Shown in pieces: positions 5,780-9,056 of a stretch of DNA of 9,056 bases (position 1 is the first letter of the stretch; each line of letters opens with the position of its first letter). A program made the position numbers and the translations under genes. Location: positions 1 to 9,056 of the forward strand of contig JAJFTX010000135.1 of NCBI GenBank assembly GCA_021372715.1, in the 5' to 3' direction. The stretch is from Methanobacterium sp. (lineage in GTDB: Archaea; Methanobacteriota; Methanobacteria; Methanobacteriales; Methanobacteriaceae). Below the pieces are notes generated by a model. It did not search any database and had not been told where the DNA came from. It worked only from the letters and a program-made list of their open reading frames with translations.

Positions 5780-6064
5780 ATGTTATTTGTAGCAGAGCAC
5801 ACTCACCCGGCTTCTGAATGTCCAATGTCGATGCCTGGTGGAAAGGATATGATAAAAGAGCTTTTTTCAGATGAACATATTAAAAGTACTGGTATAGATT
5901 TGGTAGGGGCGTATATGAGTTGTCCCAATGATGAAGGAGCTGTTCATAAGGGTTTTTTCATAATTGAAGCTCCAGACGCCGAAACTATTAAAAATTTCTT
6001 CGGCCCTATGAAAGTAGAAGTCAGAGAAGTCAAACCATTCAGTGAAATAGCAAAAACACTATAA
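5780..6064 (+). CDS. Small ferredoxin-like-fold protein (DUF3303-like), function unknown
   Basis: The product has 94 residues. I start it at ATG 5780, which follows GGTGAT at good spacing (5771-5776); an in-frame TTG at 5762 would include that ribosome site in the coding region. The sequence alternates strand and helix as in dimeric alpha-beta barrel proteins: MLFVAEHTH (strand), KDMIKELFSDEHI (helix), GIDLVGAYMSCP (strand), HKGFFIIEA (strand), DAETIKNFF (helix), VEVREVKP (strand). Cys14-Pro and Cys48-Pro may be redox-active or metal-binding, but no standard motif is formed. The overall pattern recalls DUF3303-type proteins; that is an architectural guess. It stands alone between a hydrolase pseudogene and a zinc-ribbon gene, with T-rich sequence before and after it, so it is probably transcribed alone. 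Confidence 0.78.
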   Translation: MLFVAEHTHPASECPMSMPGGKDMIKELFSDEHIKSTGIDLVGAYMSCPNDEGAVHKGFFIIEAPDAETIKNFFGPMKVEVREVKPFSEIAKTL

Positions 6065-6065
6065 T

Positions 6066-6083
6066 TATTTTTTATTTTTTTAA
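6066..6083 (+). terminator. U-tract terminator after the small ferredoxin-like gene
   Basis: Two T-runs (six and seven T residues, separated by one A) begin within ten bases of the stop codon at 6062-6064. This is a typical archaeal terminator without a strong hairpin. Confidence 0.55.
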
Positions 6084-6138
6084 TCATAGATTTATTTTTA
6101 AGGATTCTTTTTTTACATATTTTATAATTTTTCCATCG

Positions 6139-6151
6139 TTCTACTGTAGAA
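6139..6151. repeat. 13-bp palindrome, copy 2
   Basis: TTCTACTGTAGAA is the reverse complement of the copy at 4889-4901. It lies 10-20 bases downstream of a TATA-like TTTTATAATTTTT (about 6119-6132) and about 75 bases before the zinc-ribbon gene. A bound protein could therefore affect transcription of that gene; this is inference. Confidence 0.5.
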
Positions 6152-6224
6152 AATTTGGGAATCAAAAATTTACTTATAATTGTTTCAACAAAAAATTATT
6201 TACAATTATATTCTGGTGTTTATT

Positions 6225-6602
6225 ATGGTTTACTGTCCTGTGTGTGGATCTGAAAATCCGGAAGAAGCTGAAGAATGTAGAAAATGTGGTAAGAATTTAG
6301 AGCATATAATCCACAACATCAAAAGTGAGGAAAGGGAATTTAATTTATTAACAGTATCAGGATATGTATTCATTATTCTCGGCTTGTTTTCATTAGGTAC
6401 ATTAAGCATAGTGGGATTAATATTAGGTTATAAAACCTTCAAGCAAAATGATCCAAGAGCTAAAACTCACGGATTTATAATAATGATACTTAATCTGGTA
6501 GTAATTCTGTTTTGGATATGGATTTTATTCTTTATACCCAATTGGTGGCAATCTTCCCATCTTAATGAATCTATAGCCAAATTCTTTAGATTACCTTCAT
6601 AA
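6225..6602 (+). CDS. Zinc-ribbon membrane protein (DUF4190-like)
   Basis: This 125-residue protein has an N-terminal zinc ribbon, CPVC (4-7) and CRKC (18-21) in the form CxxC-x10-CxxC, a charged linker (about 22-40), and two transmembrane helices at about 44-68 and 83-105. The first helix contains GLFSLGTLSIVGLILGYKTFKQ, resembling the DUF4190 pattern in which a Gly-rich helix ends in GY. The start at ATG 6225 follows TGGTG at 6214-6218 and places the first Cys-x-x-Cys at residue 4, as usual for these ribbons; upstream in-frame codons lack a ribosome site. The zinc ribbon probably faces the cytoplasm. Such proteins are common in methanogens and their role is unknown. It is followed by an A/T-run terminator shared with the convergent DUF2769-type gene. 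Confidence 0.85.
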   Translation: MVYCPVCGSENPEEAEECRKCGKNLEHIIHNIKSEEREFNLLTVSGYVFIILGLFSLGTLSIVGLILGYKTFKQNDPRAKTHGFIIMILNLVVILFWIWILFFIPNWWQSSHLNESIAKFFRLPS

Positions 6603-6610
6603 TAAATTCT

Positions 6611-6630
6611 TAAAAAAAAATTATTTTTTT
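6611..6630. terminator. Bidirectional terminator between convergent genes
   Basis: A run of nine A residues is followed, after TT, by A and seven T residues. This gives a T-run on both strands, between the stop codons of the zinc-ribbon gene (6602) and the DUF2769-type gene (6647). The A and T runs can also pair as a weak hairpin. Confidence 0.55.
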
Positions 6631-6646
6631 ATTAAATAATATTTTT

Positions 6647-6953
6647 CTATCGTGCTTCTCCGTCTCTGCAGAAGTAGCCCATGGGTTCGCCTTTGTCTAG
6701 GTTGTTTTCTTTCCAGACCATGCATTCGTTGCATATACACATTTTGCTGAAATCTGAGTCATGGCATGTGCTTTTTCTGTAGCGCAATACTCCTGGTACC
6801 ATTTCTGGTTGATGCATCATTTTCTTTTATTTTGGGCATCATTTCCATGGCCCTCATTTTCTTTTCTTTTACACACTCACTATCAGCTTGTGTAGGACAT
6901 CTATTACACACGCATTTATCCCAATTTTCAATATTAAATTCAATTTTAGACAT
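6647..6953 (-). pseudogene. DUF2769-type Cys-rich protein, frameshifted
   Basis: The gene starts at ATG 6953 behind GGTGAT (6958-6963). The first 43 codons read MSKIEFNIENWDKCVCNRCP, then TQADSECVKEKKMRAMEMMP and KIKE. At 6821 the frame shifts by one base, and the minus strand continues in the new frame as MMHQPEMVPGVLRYRKSTC, HDSDFSKMCICNECMVW, KENNLDKGEPMGYFCRDGEA and R, ending at TAG 6647-6649. Together these rebuild a roughly 101-residue Cys-rich protein with CxCxxCP near the N-terminus and KMCICNEC plus FCRDGEA near the C-terminus, the DUF2769 pattern. The segment PGVLRYRKSTC, where homologs have a Tyr-Cys pair, suggests further small compensating indels. Probably a metal-binding protein of unknown role in intact form. 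A sequence error is possible, but the scrambled middle favours real decay. Confidence 0.8.
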
Positions 6954-7012
6954 CAAAAATCACCATCTAATATTTTGTATATTATTTATGGAAGCGTTTT
7001 TTTAACAATCTA

Positions 7013-7177
7013 ATGAGGTTTTTTGTAATTAAAGAAAAAAATGGATTATTTAATTTTAATGAGCTCAGATATTACTGAGCACAGTTTAAGCAGAATATTT
7101 GAGTATTATTATTCGATGAAACTAGCTTTATAACTGAGTTATTAAAAGAAAATATAGTAAATGTGGAAATTGACTAA
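7013..7177 (+). pseudogene. Decayed mini-ORF with two in-frame TGA codons
   Basis: From ATG 7013 a 54-codon frame is interrupted only by TGA at codons 22 (7076-7078) and 30 (7100-7102). Read through it gives MRFFVIKEKNGLFNFNELRYY, stop, AQFKQNI, stop, VLLFDETSFITELLKENIVN and VEID, then TAA. The composition looks like a real protein, and both stops sit where tryptophan would be acceptable. It has no clear ribosome site. It overlaps repeat copy B, and a competing frame across the same 3' end reads VIKRKYSKCGN then TGA, so the original frame is uncertain. Family not recognised. Confidence 0.25.
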
Positions 7178-7186
7178 TTCTAAAAT
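7057..7186 (+). repeat. Degenerate intergenic repeat, copy B
   Basis: This is the partner of 4231-4345 in the same orientation; see that entry for the matching blocks. Copy B is about 15 bases longer owing to several small gaps. It also contains a short inverted repeat, GCTCAG (7062-7067) with CTGAGC (7074-7079... approximate end), not conserved in copy A. The 316-base spacer 6954-7269 that holds it contains, besides this repeat and the DUF2769 promoter region, nothing I can name; 7187-7269 shows no gene. Confidence 0.55.
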
Positions 7187-7269
7187 CCGTTTATGTTTAA
7201 AAACTAGCCAGATTGTAATTGTCCCGGCAATAATCTATTTAATATGTTAATATTTAATAAACTTATTAA

Positions 7270-8565
7270 TTATTCCAAATTTTTAAATTTAGACGTTTTT
7301 ATCCAATTTATAATTGTTTTAATCGCTTCTAGGTTGACATGGCCTTCATTCATGTATTCTTGTGGTGTTGATTTGCCTTCACCTTCTATAAATAAATGAT
7401 TTAGTTTAGGGAATAATTTAAATTGTACATTTTCATGATTACTTAGTGCATGTTTCCATTCTTTAAAGTCTTTAGATTCTAAAACCTGATAATCTCTTCC
7501 GCCTTGAAGGATTAAAATAGGAATTTTTAAACTTTTCGCTATTTTTACCTGATTATTTTCCATTAAATCTTTCCAATAGGCGACCGTGATTCCTAAAGGT
7601 AAATCTTGTGGTGAAACATTATCAGAAATTTCAAGTGTTTTAACTTTCTCAACTTTTAATTCCAGTAATTTAAGTTCGTTTTTTTGCTGGTCAGTAATTT
7701 TTCCTTCTAGATTATATAGGTAAGTATATTGGTCCAGGATAGTATCTTCTAGTGAACGAGTTATTCCGGCCATAATTATAATCCCTGCCAGATCTGGTTC
7801 TTGTTGAGCTATGCGGGGGGCAACAGTAGCTCCTAAGCTGTGTCCTAATAAAATAATTTGTTTCGAAATTATTTCTTTTCTCTGGAGCATTTGTTGAATT
7901 GCTAGTATAGCATCATCTATTACCTCTTCCTTCACCGTTAATTTATCTAAAATTTCTGGAGTAAACTTTTTAGCATGTGTGAAAGATCTTTTGTCATATC
8001 TAAGCACTGCTATTCCCTTTGAGGCTAGACCCCATGCTAAATCTTTGAATGTTTTATTAGGTCCGATGGTTTCGTCTCTGTCATTAGGACCGGAACCATG
8101 CACCAACACTAAACCTGGAAAGGGGCCGGAGTCTTTAGGTAGTGTTAATGTACCGGGGAGAGCCCATTTTCCCTTACCTATAATAACATCTAATTCCTCA
8201 AAGGCTGATTCATTAACATACTCTGGTGGATGATACTCAAAATTGGTGGGTGTAAAATTTAAACCACTAATCTGTTCATTTTCATTAAATACCACCTGTA
8301 CATCTATAATATTCCTTTGAAACTGGCATCTTACAACTACTATTCGATAATTTTCCATTTCAATAGTTTTTTCAATTTCAACTTGTAAAAGACTGCCTGC
8401 ATCTAAAACTAAATTCAACCAGGATTCCTGTAATTTCGATATGGTAAGTGCGGCTTTCATCTGATCATCAAAATTTGAAGTAGCAGAAGTAAAATCAGCT
8501 TTAATTAACAATAATACAAAATTTTGCGCTAATTCTTTTAAATTTTCAAATGCATCTGAAGTCAA
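7270..8565 (-). CDS. DUF3887 domain plus alpha/beta hydrolase (probable esterase)
   Basis: This 431-residue protein has two parts. Residues about 8-105 fit a DUF3887-type NTF2-like domain (NFVLLLIKADFTSATSNFD and VQVVFNENEQISGLNF). Residues about 120-425 form an alpha/beta hydrolase: oxyanion region HGSGPNDRDE (156-165), nucleophile elbow GHSLGA with Ser243, acid Asp358 in GGRD, and His390 in KLNHLF. All catalytic residues are present, so the enzyme should be active, probably on an ester; substrate unknown. There is no signal peptide, so it is likely cytoplasmic. The start is TTG 8565: it follows GGAGCTGAT (8570-8578), in-frame stops lie directly upstream, and the next in-frame ATG (residue 36) would cut into the first domain. 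It diverges from a methyltransferase gene across a 90-base spacer with its own TATA element. Confidence 0.9.
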   Translation of the reverse strand: MTSDAFENLKELAQNFVLLLIKADFTSATSNFDDQMKAALTISKLQESWLNLVLDAGSLLQVEIEKTIEMENYRIVVVRCQFQRNIIDVQVVFNENEQISGLNFTPTNFEYHPPEYVNESAFEELDVIIGKGKWALPGTLTLPKDSGPFPGLVLVHGSGPNDRDETIGPNKTFKDLAWGLASKGIAVLRYDKRSFTHAKKFTPEILDKLTVKEEVIDDAILAIQQMLQRKEIISKQIILLGHSLGATVAPRIAQQEPDLAGIIIMAGITRSLEDTILDQYTYLYNLEGKITDQQKNELKLLELKVEKVKTLEISDNVSPQDLPLGITVAYWKDLMENNQVKIAKSLKIPILILQGGRDYQVLESKDFKEWKHALSNHENVQFKLFPKLNHLFIEGEGKSTPQEYMNEGHVNLEAIKTIINWIKTSKFKNLE

Positions 8566-8605
8566 ATATTATCAGCTCCAACAAATGTGAGTGGTAAAAG
8601 TATAT

Positions 8606-8616
8606 TGTATAAAATA
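8606..8616. promoter_or_regulatory. Overlapping divergent TATA elements
   Basis: TATAAAATA on the plus strand (8608-8616) lies about 40 bases before the methyltransferase ATG. On the minus strand the same bases read TTTTATACA (8606-8614), about 40-45 bases before the hydrolase TTG. Each predicts a leader of about 15-20 bases that includes the respective GGAG-type ribosome site. The two promoters share bases, so transcription of the two genes may be mutually exclusive (inference). Confidence 0.45.
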
Positions 8617-8655
8617 ATAAACTATTGCATCACGAATTTCTTGGAGGATTACAAA

Positions 8656-9056
8656 ATGAGCGATGAAGAGCATAATATCCATGATTTTGATATTGCATTA
8701 ATTTGCGAATATTTTTCTAGTATGGATCGTCAAGGCCCAGGAGGCAAGGAAGCAACAATAAAAGCATTGAGCTTTATTGATAATTTACATGAAAAATCAA
8801 ACATTGTTGATCTTGGTTGTGGTACTGGAGGTCAAACTATAGTTTTGGCTCAAAACACTCCAGGGAATATTACAGCCATTGATTTATTCCCTGGTTTTAT
8901 CGACAAACTAAATGTCAATGCACAAAAATTGAATCTTCAAAGCAGAGTTAAAGGTGTCGTTGGATCAATGGATAAACTTGATTTTCAATCAAATGAATTA
9001 GACCTTATTTGGAGTGAAGGAGCAATATATAATATTGGTTTCGAAAAAGGTATGAA
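8656..9056 (+). CDS. Class I SAM-dependent methyltransferase, N-terminal part (partial at right edge)
   Basis: The frame is open from ATG 8656, behind a strong GGAGG site (8643-8647), to the window edge: 133 codons plus two bases. The Rossmann-type SAM-binding core is clear: motif I VDLGCGTGGQT (51-61), the acidic residue after strand 2 in AIDLFPGF (75-82), VVGSMDKLDF (101-110) at motif III, and ELDLIWSEGAIYNIG (114-128) at motif IV. The N-terminus has a helical cap, including SSMDRQGPGGKEATIKALSF (21-40), that may contribute to substrate selection; the SSMDRQGPG stretch resembles small-molecule methyltransferases of gut anaerobes as I remember them. The substrate cannot be told from this part. 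The gene diverges from the DUF3887-hydrolase gene, and no functional link between the two is obvious. Confidence 0.9.
   Translation, partial: MSDEEHNIHDFDIALICEYFSSMDRQGPGGKEATIKALSFIDNLHEKSNIVDLGCGTGGQTIVLAQNTPGNITAIDLFPGFIDKLNVNAQKLNLQSRVKGVVGSMDKLDFQSNELDLIWSEGAIYNIGFEKGM

Noticed and set aside
5944..6165. Minus-strand ORF of 73 codons
   Set aside because: It overlaps the well-supported small gene at 5780-6064 and runs through its terminator; its Lys-rich composition reflects T-runs on the other strand.
6766..7005. Plus-strand ORF of 79 codons
   Set aside because: It is antisense to the DUF2769-type gene, whose Cys motifs make the minus strand the coding one.
7979..8233. Plus-strand ORF of 84 codons
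   Set aside because: It is antisense to the catalytic half of the intact DUF3887-hydrolase gene, with no ribosome site or recognisable product.

Overview
The window looks like a chromosomal accessory stretch from a low-GC methanogenic archaeon, most likely of the Methanobacteriales (Methanobacterium-like). The reasons are AT-rich archaeal TATA boxes (TTTATAAATA type), short leaders with GGTGAT or GGAGG ribosome sites, TTG and GTG starts, T-run terminators, and typical methanogen families: an archaeal winged-helix regulator paired with a small 3-TM protein, a DUF2769-type Cys-rich protein, a zinc-ribbon membrane protein and an archaeal UppP. The assignment rests on reading alone; no search was run.

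Layout. (1) 1-2154, minus strand: a membrane-protein cluster. A decayed small membrane ORF (nonsense codon at position 5) is followed by uppP, a DedA-family gene 15 bases downstream, and an unrecognised membrane protein cut by the left edge. UppP and DedA both fit polyprenyl-phosphate carrier recycling. (2) 2264-2954, plus strand: a palindromic candidate operator, then a winged-helix regulator and a 3-TM protein, probably one operon. (3) 3094-3255, minus strand: a 53-residue two-helix membrane protein. (4) 3395-5628: a decay zone holding the tail of a histidine kinase, a frameshifted nitroreductase, a degenerate intergenic repeat, a possible 36-residue membrane peptide on the minus strand, and a multiply broken alpha/beta hydrolase that has also lost its nucleophilic serine. 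(5) 5780-6602, plus strand: two intact small genes, a ferredoxin-like-fold protein and a zinc-ribbon membrane protein. (6) 6647-7186: a frameshifted DUF2769-type gene on the minus strand and a second copy of the degenerate repeat. (7) 7270-9056: an intact DUF3887-plus-hydrolase gene (minus) diverging from a SAM methyltransferase gene (plus, cut by the right edge) across a 90-base spacer with back-to-back TATA elements.

Most notable are four or five independently broken genes among intact small ones, two diverged copies of a roughly 115-130 bp intergenic element nearly 3 kb apart, a 13-bp perfect palindrome present twice with related flanks, two mini-ORFs interrupted by TGA where tryptophan would fit, and the regulator/3-TM pair, which resembles a recurring archaeal module of unknown function. 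I see no tRNA, rRNA, CRISPR array or intact insertion sequence.
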